Shown here piece after piece: positions 37,698 to 46,595 of a stretch of 64,000 nt of DNA; the first letter of the stretch is position 1, and the number at the start of each line of letters is the position of its first letter. The notes beneath the pieces were generated by a model. That model searched no databases and was not told the origin of the DNA. It saw only the letters and a list, made by a program, of their open reading frames with translations. A program made the translations under genes and the position numbers. The stretch is taken from NCBI GenBank assembly GCA_041391505.1, contig JAWKNW010000005.1, positions 186,001 through 250,000 on the forward strand, read 5' to 3'. The stretch is from Rhodothermales bacterium. Lineage in GTDB: Bacteria > Bacteroidota > Rhodothermia > Rhodothermales > JAHQVL01.

Positions 37698-39377
37698 TTA
37701 TCGATGCGCCACCGCCTGGATCACGGCGCGGCCGGCGGTTTCCATGCGTACGAAGTAGAGGCCGGCCGGCCGGTCGGACCAATCCATCCGGACCTCGTGC
37801 GGCCCAGCGGCCTGGCGCGCGTCGACGAGGACATCGAGCCGGCGGCCCAGCAGGTCGAACAGGGCGATGCGGACCGCGCCGTCGGCGGGCAGGGTGTAGG
37901 CGATCGTGCTGGAGCCGGAGGCCGGCGATGGGTAGACGCTCAGCGCATAGTCCGGCTGAGGGACTTCCGGTTCGATATCCACGGACATCACCGGGAGCTG
38001 GACTTCCCACAGCCCCCGCGAGGCGCCGTTCTCGATGACATAGAGCGTTGTTTCCAGCGGGTCGAATACCGCGTCGATCGGGTGGTCGAAGCCCGTCACC
38101 AGCTGGGTCGCGTGCATGACGTAGGCGTCGCCGATCTTCTCCAGGTCGATGTGCAGGAGGTCCTCGCCATCGTCTTCCATCGGCGCGAGGAGGTTGGTGG
38201 TCGGATCGTTCCAGCTCAATACGAAGGCGTCTTCTCTGAACTCCTCGGCGATGACCTGGCCAGCATCCACGATGATGCGGTCGGACCGGTTGAAGACCAG
38301 TCCCAACGGCGAACGGTGCGCGGTGAACGAGTGGATGGACTCGCCGGCCTCGCTGGCGTCGATGATTTCGCCGTTCAGGGGATCCATGTACCGGTCGGCG
38401 TCGGGGCCCCTGTTGGGGATGGGGTCGGTGAAGGTGACGCCGGCTGGCGGGGTGGGGAAGGACGGATCGTCGTAGAAGAAGCCGCGGAGATACGCGGTGG
38501 AGGTCGGGTTGATCAGCGGATCCTGATCGGGGTCGAAGCCGGGGAATTGCTGCGGCGTCTCGTTGTCGCCCATCCGCCACGGGAATCCATAGTGATGGCC
38601 TTCCCGGATCCAGTTGAGTTCTTCGGGGTCGTTGCGGTCGCCCGAGTTCTCCGTCCCGAACAGATCGCCGGTCGGCCCGAACGCCATCGAAAACGTGTTT
38701 CGGATCCCCCGCGCAAAGACGTAGGGTGCGAGCGCCGTGCTGTCGTTGGGCAGCAGCAGGTCGGTGCTGTCGGCCGGCAGGCGGAAGATGACGGTGGTCA
38801 GGGGGATATCGCGGAGGCCGGGGAAGTTGCCGGCGTTTTCGTGCACTTCGCCGTGGTCCGACCGCGCGCCGCTGTTCACAAATACATACGCGCCGTCCGG
38901 GCTCACCACGACGCCGTTGAACAGATGGTTAAATCCGTCGCCGGTGAGCGGATAGGGCTCGGTTCGCGCGAGGGTGCTCCACGTGCGCGCATGATTCTGT
39001 GGATTCGAGGGATCCACACGGACGCCGCGTTTGATCCAAGCGGTGGTGACGAGGTCGTCGGCTTCGTTGCCGACGAGGTAGATCGTGTCGTCCGGCCCGA
39101 TGGCCATGCCCTGCGGGGCGTTCAGTCCATGCGAGTCGGTAGTGTAGAGCAGGTCCGATTCCCATCCTTGCTCGTTTTCGATCAGCCGGTAGATGTTGCC
39201 GTTGACCCGCATGTAGTAGAGCTCTTCCGAGCGGAGTGAGCGTTCGAGCTGCACGGCGTCGGGGAAGACGGTGCCGAGACGCGTGACGAGGATGTCGCTG
39301 CGCGTGGGGGTCTGGGCGACCGCGGGGAGGCCGGTGGTTCCAGCCAGCGCGACAAGGAAGAGGGCGATCCGATGCAT
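37698..39377 (-). CDS. Secreted PQQ-type sugar dehydrogenase with type IX sorting domain
   Basis: 559 residues. After a signal peptide (MHRIALFLVALAGTTGLPAVAQ, split at Gly) comes a six-bladed propeller of the glucose/sorbosone dehydrogenase class: GLNAPQGMAIGPDDTIYLVG, FARGIRNTFSMAFGPTGDLF, ENSGDRNDPEELNWIREG and GHHYGFPW. This ends in LWEVQLPVM. The last 80 residues (LSVYPSPASGSSTIAYTL to GLYFVRMETAGRAV) are a Por/type IX secretion sorting domain, so the protein should be exported to the cell surface. PQQ binding is inferred from the fold. It shares this architecture with the larger protein at 51299-53893. Confidence 0.82.
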   Translation of the reverse strand: MHRIALFLVALAGTTGLPAVAQTPTRSDILVTRLGTVFPDAVQLERSLRSEELYYMRVNGNIYRLIENEQGWESDLLYTTDSHGLNAPQGMAIGPDDTIYLVGNEADDLVTTAWIKRGVRVDPSNPQNHARTWSTLARTEPYPLTGDGFNHLFNGVVVSPDGAYVFVNSGARSDHGEVHENAGNFPGLRDIPLTTVIFRLPADSTDLLLPNDSTALAPYVFARGIRNTFSMAFGPTGDLFGTENSGDRNDPEELNWIREGHHYGFPWRMGDNETPQQFPGFDPDQDPLINPTSTAYLRGFFYDDPSFPTPPAGVTFTDPIPNRGPDADRYMDPLNGEIIDASEAGESIHSFTAHRSPLGLVFNRSDRIIVDAGQVIAEEFREDAFVLSWNDPTTNLLAPMEDDGEDLLHIDLEKIGDAYVMHATQLVTGFDHPIDAVFDPLETTLYVIENGASRGLWEVQLPVMSVDIEPEVPQPDYALSVYPSPASGSSTIAYTLPADGAVRIALFDLLGRRLDVLVDARQAAGPHEVRMDWSDRPAGLYFVRMETAGRAVIQAVAHR

Positions 39378-39424
39378 CATGTTCTGCAGGTTTGGCGATG
39401 GCGCGGCCACGAAGTTTCATGGCC

Positions 39425-41599
39425 CTACGGCAATGGGGGGCGTCGGGCGTCGGGGCGGGTGTAATCACAAACGCCTTCCGGGAATATCGCCTCCATGCGG
39501 GTGCGTTGCTGTGGGGACATCTCCCATGCGCCATACAGACCTTGCCGCACGGCGTCGTCGATGGGCTGGAGCTGGCACTTGAACACATCCCCGGTGATCG
39601 GGCCGCCGGCCACGATGCGCGAGGTGCGGTACACCGGAAACCGCTCGGCGCAGGGGCCCTTCGGCCGGTCGTCCAGGATGCCGTTCCAGGCGTCGGGGCC
39701 GCTGTAGATCAGGGAGCCGTCCACGTCGTAGCAGCTGTCGACGGCGCGATCCGGCTTGTTGCCGGCGACGCCGCGTTCCGGGTGGTCGCGCAGGTTCGCC
39801 ATCCATTCGTCGATGACCTGGAAGGCGAGCGGCGTCTGGTCGTAGCGCTCGCGGTCCGTCCCCGTGTCCGTGAACCAGACGACCTGATTCGCGGCGTCGC
39901 CGTCGTGGTTCAGCATGCGCTGGCGGATGGCGAAGGACTGGTGGCTGTTGTGCATGTCGAGCACCTCTTCCAGGTAATGACGCCAGTCGATCAGGGGGAT
40001 GTCGATCTGGCCGGTAAAGACCATCCCGCTGGTATAGGCCGCCTCGATGGCGCCGGCATCGGCCGTGGTGCGCGGCGCCGGCGGGTCGCCGGCGTCGTTC
40101 GGGCTGAGCGTCATGTTGCGGGCGCTGTGGATGTCGAGGCCGCCTTCGGGCAAATAAGGCTGGCCTTCCTGCACCGATTCCTTCGCCGGCTTCCATCCTC
40201 CTATGCGCGCGTTCAGGTCGATGAATTCATCCGGCGAAATATGGCCGTCGAGCAGGGCCTGGAGACCGTACTGGACGCCGACATTGTCCCACGTCCGCCG
40301 CGCGTAGCCGTCGGCGTTGGTGCCGTAGATCTGCACGAGGTCGCCGAAGTGCGTCCACTCGGTGGATGCCTGGTCCTCGGCGGAGATGCCGGGCGCGGTG
40401 CCGTAATGCGGGTTGAAGGTCAGCGGCGTGAGCCCGCGCCATCCACGAATGCATTCGGTAAGGCCGGGGCGGTCGCCGTTGTAGCGGTTGGGTAGGAGGT
40501 CGGACGCGTTCATGCCTTCCAACCAGGGGCGGTTCGACCAGGTTGCCCACTTGGATGCCGGATCCTTCGCGACCTCCGCGTCCATGTAGCGTTCGAGCAG
40601 TTCGCAGTCGCCGACGTGGATCGTCTGCGTAATCATATCGGGATACGCGTACTGCGGCACGCCGGCGTCGATGAGCCCGGGATGATTTTGCCCGTAGACG
40701 TATTGCTGGATGCCGCCGCCCGACCCGCCGACGCCGACGGTGTAGAGTGGCGTGCCGTATGCCGCGACGAACCGGTTCTTGACCATGAGCGCGGTTTCGC
40801 CGCCCACCTGAAGGTCGTAATGAGTCGAGGTGCGGGTGCCGGTGGAGTAGAGGATCGCGTAGCCCGTTTCGAGCCCGTAGGGATAGAGCATGTCGCCCGG
40901 GCTCGGATTGCCCTGGTAGTGTCCGATGCCCACCCCGCCCTGGAAGGCGTAGATGACGCGGCGATTCCAGGCGCTGAGGTCGGGCGCGCCGGCCTCCTGG
41001 CTCGCCGGCGACAGCATCGCGATGCTATAGATGAACCGGTTGATGGTGCCGCGTTCCCAGCGAACGATGAAGTCGACCGTCTCACCGTCGAGCGTGGTGG
41101 TTTGCGCGAGGTCGGCCGGCCGCGGGCCGGCGGGGTCGTACGGTTTCCAGTCGTCGTCGAGGGTGGAGCGGTAGACAAAGTCGACGGCCGTAGGGATGGT
41201 GCAGTCGGCGTCGACCGGCGCGCCGAGTCGGGCGCGGGCGCGGTGCTCTTCGGAGGCGCACACGAAGGGCGTCTGGGCCGGCCCCGAGAACATGGGGCCC
41301 TCTATGGGATAGTTGGTGAGGGTGATCGACGCCTTCGCCGAGCCGGCCCTGGCCTCGACGGTATTCGCCCCGTCCCGCAGTGCCGTGAGGACGCCTTCCA
41401 GCACGCCGTCCCCGTTCGGAGCAAACCCTTCCACCGGCTCGCCGTTCAGCGTGAGGACCGCTTCGGTCGCCGCGCTGCCGGCGATCTGCAGGCGCGCCAT
41501 GCCGCCGCTGACCCACTCCGCCGGCCCGGAGACGACGTCGATGCGGAGGGCGTCCGGCGGCGCGCCGCAGCCGGCGAGGAGGGCGAGAAGGAGCACCAT
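39425..41599 (-). CDS. DUF6351-like lipoprotein, alpha/beta-hydrolase type
   Basis: 724 residues. MVLLLALLAGC is a lipoprotein signal with the lipid-bearing Cys at residue 11. VGGSGGGIQQYVYGQNHPGL is a nucleophile-elbow-like GxSxG followed by small residues, typical of tannase-like or DUF6351 hydrolases. An N-terminal beta-sandwich (VSGGMARLQIAGSAATEAVL) precedes it. The substrate is unknown. The start is at 41599: codons upstream belong to the GTAGGTCGGGTT repeat, which begins only three bases before the ATG. The gene must therefore use a promoter inside or beyond the repeat array. It lies between the PQQ-type dehydrogenase and uxuA, all on the minus strand. Confidence 0.72.
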   Translation of the reverse strand: MVLLLALLAGCGAPPDALRIDVVSGPAEWVSGGMARLQIAGSAATEAVLTLNGEPVEGFAPNGDGVLEGVLTALRDGANTVEARAGSAKASITLTNYPIEGPMFSGPAQTPFVCASEEHRARARLGAPVDADCTIPTAVDFVYRSTLDDDWKPYDPAGPRPADLAQTTTLDGETVDFIVRWERGTINRFIYSIAMLSPASQEAGAPDLSAWNRRVIYAFQGGVGIGHYQGNPSPGDMLYPYGLETGYAILYSTGTRTSTHYDLQVGGETALMVKNRFVAAYGTPLYTVGVGGSGGGIQQYVYGQNHPGLIDAGVPQYAYPDMITQTIHVGDCELLERYMDAEVAKDPASKWATWSNRPWLEGMNASDLLPNRYNGDRPGLTECIRGWRGLTPLTFNPHYGTAPGISAEDQASTEWTHFGDLVQIYGTNADGYARRTWDNVGVQYGLQALLDGHISPDEFIDLNARIGGWKPAKESVQEGQPYLPEGGLDIHSARNMTLSPNDAGDPPAPRTTADAGAIEAAYTSGMVFTGQIDIPLIDWRHYLEEVLDMHNSHQSFAIRQRMLNHDGDAANQVVWFTDTGTDRERYDQTPLAFQVIDEWMANLRDHPERGVAGNKPDRAVDSCYDVDGSLIYSGPDAWNGILDDRPKGPCAERFPVYRTSRIVAGGPITGDVFKCQLQPIDDAVRQGLYGAWEMSPQQRTRMEAIFPEGVCDYTRPDARRPPLP

Positions 41600-41601
41600 G
41601 G

Positions 41602-42303
41602 CCGTAGGTCGGGTTAGCGCAGCGTAACCCGACATCTGTAAATAAACGTATCGCATCGGTTCGTGTTGATGATGGTCGGTTAACGGTCTGGCGATGTTGG
41701 TGACGGATGTTTTTTGCATCGAATCGTCGGGTTACGGCCGGATGGGCCTTGAGGGCGTATGGGACCGTGCCGGCCGGCCCAACCCGACCTACGGTTTTGC
41801 TGGTGACGGATGTCGGTTGCATCGAATCGTCGGGTTACGGCCGGATGGGCCCGGAGGGCGTTTGGGAACGTAGCGGCCGGCCAAACCCGACCTACGGTTT
41901 TGCGATGTGCACCCTACACGTTGCATTATCCCCCGCTTCCCAATCCCTCCCAGAGCCCCTGCAAATACATGGCGCCGAGGCCGTAGGTCGGGTTAGCGTA
42001 GCGTAACCCGACATCTGTACACAATCGTATCGCATCGGTTCGTGTTGATGACGGTCGGTTAACGGTCTGGCGATGCTGGTGACGGATGTTTTTTGCATCG
42101 AATCGTCGGGTTACGGCCTGGCGATGCACGCGGATGTCACGGCATCGGGTTGTCGGGTTACGGCCGGATGGGCCTTGAGGGCGTTTGGGAACGTGGCGGC
42201 CGGCCCAACCCGACCTACGGTTTTGCGATGTGCACCATACATTTTGCATTATCCTCCGCTTCCCAATCCCTCCCAGAGCCCCTGCAAATACATGGCGCCG
42301 AGG
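41602..42303. repeat. Tandem array of GTAGGTCGGGTT hairpin elements with a copied uxuA tail
   Basis: Two related units, 41602-41980 and 41981-42303. Each begins CCGTAGGTCGGGTTAGCG and folds as GTCGGGTTA/TAACCCGAC, contains variants of GCATCGAATCGTCGGGTTAC and AACCCGACCTACGGTTTTGC, and ends with a copy of the last 16 codons of uxuA plus its stop. In unit 2 that tail is the real gene end; in unit 1 it is a loose copy. Within unit 1 a segment of about 105 bases is itself repeated (near 41700 and 41805). GTAGGTCGGGTT..AACCCGAC elements of this kind are found dispersed in many bacterial genomes. No gene is otherwise present in this stretch. Confidence 0.85.
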
Positions 42304-43292
42304 GCGCGGTCGTAGAGGCCGTAGCCGGCGCGGCCGGTCTCGCCCCAGATCATCCGGCCGTGGTCCGGACGCATCGGGCCGCTGAAGCCGATGTCGCGGT
42401 AGGCTTTCATGACCTCCCGCATCGGGACGCTGCCGAAACGCGAGGGGTGCTCGCTTTCGTGGAACTGTTTCTCGCCGGTGACCCGGACGTTGCGGGAGTG
42501 GGCGAAGTGGATCCGGCCGGCGCCGCCGATCTCGCGGATCGTGGCGGGCAGGTCGTTCGCCGGGTTGGCGCCCAGCGATCCGGTGCATAGCGTGACGCCG
42601 TTGGCGGGGCTGTCGACCAGCCGGATGAAACGGCGGAGCGCCGCCTGCGACCCGATGATGCGGGGCAGGCCAAGCGTCGACCAGGGCGGGTCGTCGGGGT
42701 GGATCGCCATCCGCACGCCGGCGGACTCGGCGACCGGGATGACGCGCTCCAGGAAATAACCGAGGTGATCCCAGAGCTGCTCCTCGTCCATCGTCTTGTA
42801 GGAGTCGAAGAGGGCGTTGAGCTGCCGGGCGTCGTAGGCGGTGGCCCATCCGGGGAGCGAGCCCGTGCCCTGCGACAGGTCGATCCGCCCGAGCGCCTCG
42901 TGGTCGTAGCTGAGGGCCGTCGAGCCGTCGGGCATCGGCATCGCGAGGTCGGTGCGCGTCCAGTCGAACACCGTCATGAAGTTGTAGCACAGCACGGGGA
43001 TGCCGGTGGCGCCGGCGTGCTCGACGCTGCGGCAGTAGTTCTCGATCAGCGCGTCGCGCGAAGGCTTTCCGAGCTTGATGTCCTCGTGGACGGGGATGCT
43101 CTCGATGACGTCGAACGCGAGGCCGGCGGCCTCGATGGCGGCCTTAAGCTCCTGGATTTGTTCGAGCGGCCATACTTCGCCGGGCGGGATATCGTACAGC
43201 GCGCTGACGATCCCGACCATCCCGGGAATCTGCCGGATAGAGTCCAGCGTCACCCGGTCGTCGGGGCCGTACCAGCGGAAGGTCATGCGCAT
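42249..43292 (-). CDS. uxuA: Mannonate dehydratase
   Basis: 347 residues, normal for UxuA, which dehydrates D-mannonate to 2-keto-3-deoxygluconate in hexuronate catabolism. It starts MRMTFRWYGPDDRVTLDSIR, the family's beginning. The Mn-binding and catalytic segments (GVRMAIHPDDPPW, HFAHSRNVRV, MRPDHGRMIWGE) are present in order. Its last codons lie inside the repeat array and have been duplicated downstream. A GntP permease for sugar acids is encoded 7 kb away; no hexuronate isomerase or kinase is in view. Confidence 0.95.
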   Translation of the reverse strand: MRMTFRWYGPDDRVTLDSIRQIPGMVGIVSALYDIPPGEVWPLEQIQELKAAIEAAGLAFDVIESIPVHEDIKLGKPSRDALIENYCRSVEHAGATGIPVLCYNFMTVFDWTRTDLAMPMPDGSTALSYDHEALGRIDLSQGTGSLPGWATAYDARQLNALFDSYKTMDEEQLWDHLGYFLERVIPVAESAGVRMAIHPDDPPWSTLGLPRIIGSQAALRRFIRLVDSPANGVTLCTGSLGANPANDLPATIREIGGAGRIHFAHSRNVRVTGEKQFHESEHPSRFGSVPMREVMKAYRDIGFSGPMRPDHGRMIWGETGRAGYGLYDRALGAMYLQGLWEGLGSGG

Positions 43293-43299
43293 AGGGGCA

Positions 43300-43435
43300 G
43301 GTAGAAAGTTGGCGGGTTGCGGGTTGGCAGGCTTGTCCTGAGGGCCGCAGGCCTGAAGGATCTACGGCAGGTTGCAAGTTCGAGTGTGCGGCACCAACCT
43401 GCAACCGTACTAACGGTCAGGCTGCAACTATACAA
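43300..43435. repeat. Heptad repeat R6 (GGTTGCG/GGTTGGC-type units)
   Basis: The left flank reads GTTGGCG-GGTTGCG-GGTTGGC; the right flank has the inverse (CCAACCTGCAACC). It lies between two divergent genes, so unlike R2 and R5 it cannot be simply a terminator of a convergent pair; it sits where promoters should be. Confidence 0.6.
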
Positions 43436-43531
43436 CCGGCTGTCCGCCTCGGGCATTTTCCCGTCGGGATGCTTGATGTTCGCCGGAAGCGCTATCTTGC
43501 AGGACGAACCTCCCACTGAAACGCTGTACCC

Positions 43532-44851
43532 ATGGCCTCTTCGCTCCGCCCCCGTTTTTCCCTCTACGTCCTCGTTCTTTCGCTCGCCTTCGGCCTCACG
43601 GCTTCGGCGCAGACGAAGTCGCAACAGAAATCTCCGCCCCTCGCCGAAGCGAGTCCGGAGTCCGTCGGCATGTCCGCCGAGCGGCTGGCGCGGATCGATG
43701 CGATGTGCCGGGAGGCGGTGGCCGACGGCGACGTCCCGGGTGTCGTCGCGCTCGTTGCCCGGCATGGCAAGATCGTGTTCTGGAAGGCCTACGGCTCGGC
43801 CGACAACCAGGCCGGCCGCGCGCTCAAGCGGGACGATATCTTCCGCATCGCCTCGCAGAGCAAGGCGATCACGTCCACGGCCGTCATGATGCTATGGGAG
43901 GAAGGCCGGTTTCAGCTGGACGACCCGATTTCGAAGTACATCCCGGCGTTCAAAAACCCGCAGGTGCTGCAGAGCTTCCAGTACCGCGACACCACCTACA
44001 CCACGGTGCCGGCCAGCCGCGAGATCCGCATCCGCGATCTCCTCACCCACACCTCCGGCCTCGGCTACGGCGTGATCGACGGCGACGAGCGGTTCCAGAT
44101 GATGTATGAGAAGGCCGGCGTCACCGACCTGTTCACCACCGAAAATATCTCCATCGAGGAAAGCGTCAAGAAACTGGCCACGCTCCCGCTGCACCACAAT
44201 CCCGGGGAGAAGTTCACCTACAGCGAAGGCCTCGACGTGCTCGGGTATTTCATCGAGGTCGTCTCCGGCAAGCCGTTCGACGTGTTTCTGCGCGAGCGGC
44301 TGTTCGATCCCCTCGGGATGAACGACACCTGGTTCTACCTGCCCGAAAACAAGGGCGATCGGCTGGTCGCCGTACAGCGGAAATCGAGCGAAGGCGACTG
44401 GGAACGGTATCCCGTCACGTTCTACGACCCGGATTATCCCCGGAAAGGCGCCCGGCGATTCTTCTCCGGCGGCGCCGGCCTGTCGAGCACGGCGAAAGAC
44501 TACGCGACCTTCCTGCAGATGTACCTCAACGGCGGCGAGCTGAACGGAACGCGCATCCTGAGCCGAACGACCATCGAGACCATGATGAGCAACCAGACGG
44601 GCGACCTCTACGGGACCAGTACGCGCAACTACTACGGCCTGGCGTTCGGCGTCGTCGACGAGCACGGCGAAGCGCGGGGCGGGCAGGGGAGCGCCGGCAC
44701 GTTTACCTGGGGCGGGTATTTCAACACCCAGTATTTCGCCGACCCGCAAGAGGAACTCGTCGGCATCCTGATGAAACAGACCCAGGGCCCGACGACCGAC
44801 GAAACCGGCTGGAAGTTTCAGCTCCTGGTCGGGCAGGCGGTGGATGATTGA
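43532..44851 (+). CDS. Secreted serine hydrolase, class C beta-lactamase fold
   Basis: 439 residues with a signal peptide (MASSLRPRFSLYVLVLSLAF, cleaved after the Ala-Ser-Ala-Gln stretch). The SxxK motif is intact (S108-Q-S-K111 in FRIASQSKAIT), unlike the fusion protein at 27780-30179. The second motif is Y229-S-E instead of YxN, and the third is WGGYFNT in place of KTG/HxG. Relatives include esterases, D-aminopeptidases and DD-peptidases in the periplasm. TATCTTGC at 43493-43500 with an upstream TTG may be its promoter. It is convergent with the next gene, with only six bases between the stops. Confidence 0.85.
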   Translation: MASSLRPRFSLYVLVLSLAFGLTASAQTKSQQKSPPLAEASPESVGMSAERLARIDAMCREAVADGDVPGVVALVARHGKIVFWKAYGSADNQAGRALKRDDIFRIASQSKAITSTAVMMLWEEGRFQLDDPISKYIPAFKNPQVLQSFQYRDTTYTTVPASREIRIRDLLTHTSGLGYGVIDGDERFQMMYEKAGVTDLFTTENISIEESVKKLATLPLHHNPGEKFTYSEGLDVLGYFIEVVSGKPFDVFLRERLFDPLGMNDTWFYLPENKGDRLVAVQRKSSEGDWERYPVTFYDPDYPRKGARRFFSGGAGLSSTAKDYATFLQMYLNGGELNGTRILSRTTIETMMSNQTGDLYGTSTRNYYGLAFGVVDEHGEARGGQGSAGTFTWGGYFNTQYFADPQEELVGILMKQTQGPTTDETGWKFQLLVGQAVDD

Positions 44852-44857
44852 TGGAGG

Positions 44858-45406
44858 TTAAATCATCATAAATCCAGGGTGCTGGAGCCAGGATCGGAGG
44901 AAGAGGGGATCGGAGACGTGGTACTGGAAGTAGCCGTTGACGGTGCAGAGCCGGCCGCGCATGCGCTGCAGGTTCTGGATCTTTTCGCGCTGGGACTCCG
45001 TCAGGCGGCCGGGCGTCAGGAAGCCGCAGTAATCGACCAGGCCGCGCAGTTTTTCGGCGAGGATGAGCGTGAGTCCGCCGATGAGGTGGTGGTCGCTCGC
45101 CTCGGTTTCATAGCTGCCGACAGTGAAGGCGTAGGTTGGCTTCCAGCCGAAGCAGGCCCCGATCACCTCCGCCTCGTGGTCGTCGATGAGCGTTTCGTTG
45201 GTGTAGAAGCTCATGTAGAGCCGGCGTGCCGGTCCGCGGTACCGGATGCGGATCGGGTACCCGTTGGCGAGGGAGAAGTCCCATCCCTCTTCGTCGAACA
45301 GGCCGGGCTCGAAGTCCGTGCTAATTTTACGGAGCCCCTGCTCGAGGATTTCGATATGTTTTTCAGTGAGCGGTCTGGGGAGCAGGATGCGCGCGCGAAG
45401 TCCCAT
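44858..45406 (-). CDS. Uncharacterised protein (182 residues)
   Basis: No signal peptide or membrane segment. The sequence starts MGLRARILLPRPLTEKHIEI and has an alpha/beta look, with hydrophobic strands (PIRIRYRGPARRLYMSFYT) and conserved-looking aromatic residues (GACFGWKPTYAFTVGSY), ending HVSDPLFLRSWLQHPGFMMI. I do not recognise its family. Some small proteins of this style are immunity proteins, but no toxin is adjacent. Codon use matches the neighbours. Confidence 0.65.
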   Translation of the reverse strand: MGLRARILLPRPLTEKHIEILEQGLRKISTDFEPGLFDEEGWDFSLANGYPIRIRYRGPARRLYMSFYTNETLIDDHEAEVIGACFGWKPTYAFTVGSYETEASDHHLIGGLTLILAEKLRGLVDYCGFLTPGRLTESQREKIQNLQRMRGRLCTVNGYFQYHVSDPLFLRSWLQHPGFMMI

Positions 45407-45500
45407 GGGTCTGTGTCGTGAGCGACATGCCGGCGCGGCCGGCGGGAGACGGTCTATGGCCTGAATTCGTCGCAGACGCGCATGCCGGCGAATTTATCGG

Positions 45501-46448
45501 CTAACCTCGCACCATGGCCAGCAGCGCCCCGACGTCCGTCGTGCGGGCGCTGGCTTCGACCGCCGGCTGGTTGGCCGCAAACAGCGCCTTGCCGCGCTCG
45601 ACATGCTCGGCAAAGAGGCGTTTCAGCGTCTCCGGCTCCAGCTTGCGGCCGGCGGCGTAGTAGGACTTGGCCGCCTGCCCCACCGCATAGGTCGAGGCAA
45701 ACGTCACTGCCGCGCCGGTCGCCGCGCTGCCCACGCGGCCCGCCATCTTCCCCAGCGTGCCTTTCAGGACGCCGCCCACGATCTTCCGCGCGAAGTTCTC
45801 GACGACCTGCGACGTCATGCCAACCCCAACCGTCGCCAGCAGCTCGCGGATGTGTCCCTGGTCGAGCGTATAGCCGTAGTGCTGCCCGATGCTGTACACG
45901 AGCTTCATCTGCAGCGGGATGATGGCCATGGAGGCGAGGGACTGGGGGAGCAGTTCGAGGCCCCCGTTGATGACGGCGTATTTGAGGATGAGCGGATCGA
46001 GGATCGGGTCCTCCTGGAGCGCGCCGGCCGCCTCGGTACCCGGCGATTCGGGGATCGGGTCGGGGCCGTCGAGCGGGAGGGTCGCGAGGGCGTCGCCCTG
46101 CGCGAGGATAGCGCGCGAGGACGCGGTGTCGAGCCCCAGGGCCGCGCGGAGGCGTTCGAGGAAGGCTTTTTCGCCGGCGGTGGTGGCGCCGTCCGCGTCA
46201 CAGACGCCGACGGCCATCTCGTAGGCGAGGGTTCGCAGCGCCGGCGTGTCGAGCGTCGCGGCCGCCGCGTCGAGATCCACCTGGCCGAGGACGACGCGGG
46301 TGTAGAGGGACGGCGAGAAGCCGGCGCCGAGGCTATCGAAGATCTCCTTGATTCGAGTCCGCTCGGCGTCGTGTTGCTGCCCGTCGGCGAAAGCGGCCAT
46401 GAGGCAGGCGGTGGCGATGGCGTCGCGCTGGTCCTGGGTGATATCCAT
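45501..46448 (-). CDS. TerB-like / DUF697-like membrane-associated protein
   Basis: 315 residues. Residues 1-110 look like a TerB helical domain: ATACLMAAFADGQQHDAERT and VGVCDADGATTAGEKAFLER, with acidic pairs at the usual helix starts. The second half (ILKYAVINGGLELLPQSLAS to GQHYGYTLDQGHIRELLATV) resembles DUF697/YcjF, with a Gly/Ala-rich helix (GKMAGRVGSAATGAAVTFAS) that could insert in a membrane. TerB domains are thought to bind metals and associate with stress membranes. I chose the start MDITQDQR at 46448. It is divergent from the TIM-barrel gene. Confidence 0.7.
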   Translation of the reverse strand: MDITQDQRDAIATACLMAAFADGQQHDAERTRIKEIFDSLGAGFSPSLYTRVVLGQVDLDAAAATLDTPALRTLAYEMAVGVCDADGATTAGEKAFLERLRAALGLDTASSRAILAQGDALATLPLDGPDPIPESPGTEAAGALQEDPILDPLILKYAVINGGLELLPQSLASMAIIPLQMKLVYSIGQHYGYTLDQGHIRELLATVGVGMTSQVVENFARKIVGGVLKGTLGKMAGRVGSAATGAAVTFASTYAVGQAAKSYYAAGRKLEPETLKRLFAEHVERGKALFAANQPAVEASARTTDVGALLAMVRG

Positions 46449-46525
46449 AGTCGTATCGCTGGCTGGTTGATGTGCCGCTGGTACGCGCTTCGGGCAAAGA
46501 TGTTGGGGCGTTGTGCGCCTACCCC

Positions 46526-46558
46526 TTGCTAGTAAGCGCTTTTCTGGTGATATTTTTG
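46526..46558 (+). promoter_or_regulatory. Candidate promoter (TTG-N22-TATTTTTG) of the TIM-barrel gene
   Basis: TATTTTTG at 46551-46558 matches the Bacteroidota -7 consensus TAnnTTTG, 37 bases before the ATG. The -33 TTG is three bases farther than ideal. Confidence 0.4.
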
Positions 46559-46595
46559 GGCCCACCCACCGCAACCCCATACCGCAGGCCCGATC

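Noticed and set aside
41926..42990. A 354-codon frame overlapping uxuA and the repeat array
   Set aside because: It is a shadow frame within uxuA that happens to continue through the repeat and end in the duplicated uxuA tail.
43532..44851. Resistance-type AmpC beta-lactamase
   Set aside because: The second and third motifs (YSE, WGG) differ from AmpC (YAN, KTG); it fits the broad serine hydrolase/esterase group better.
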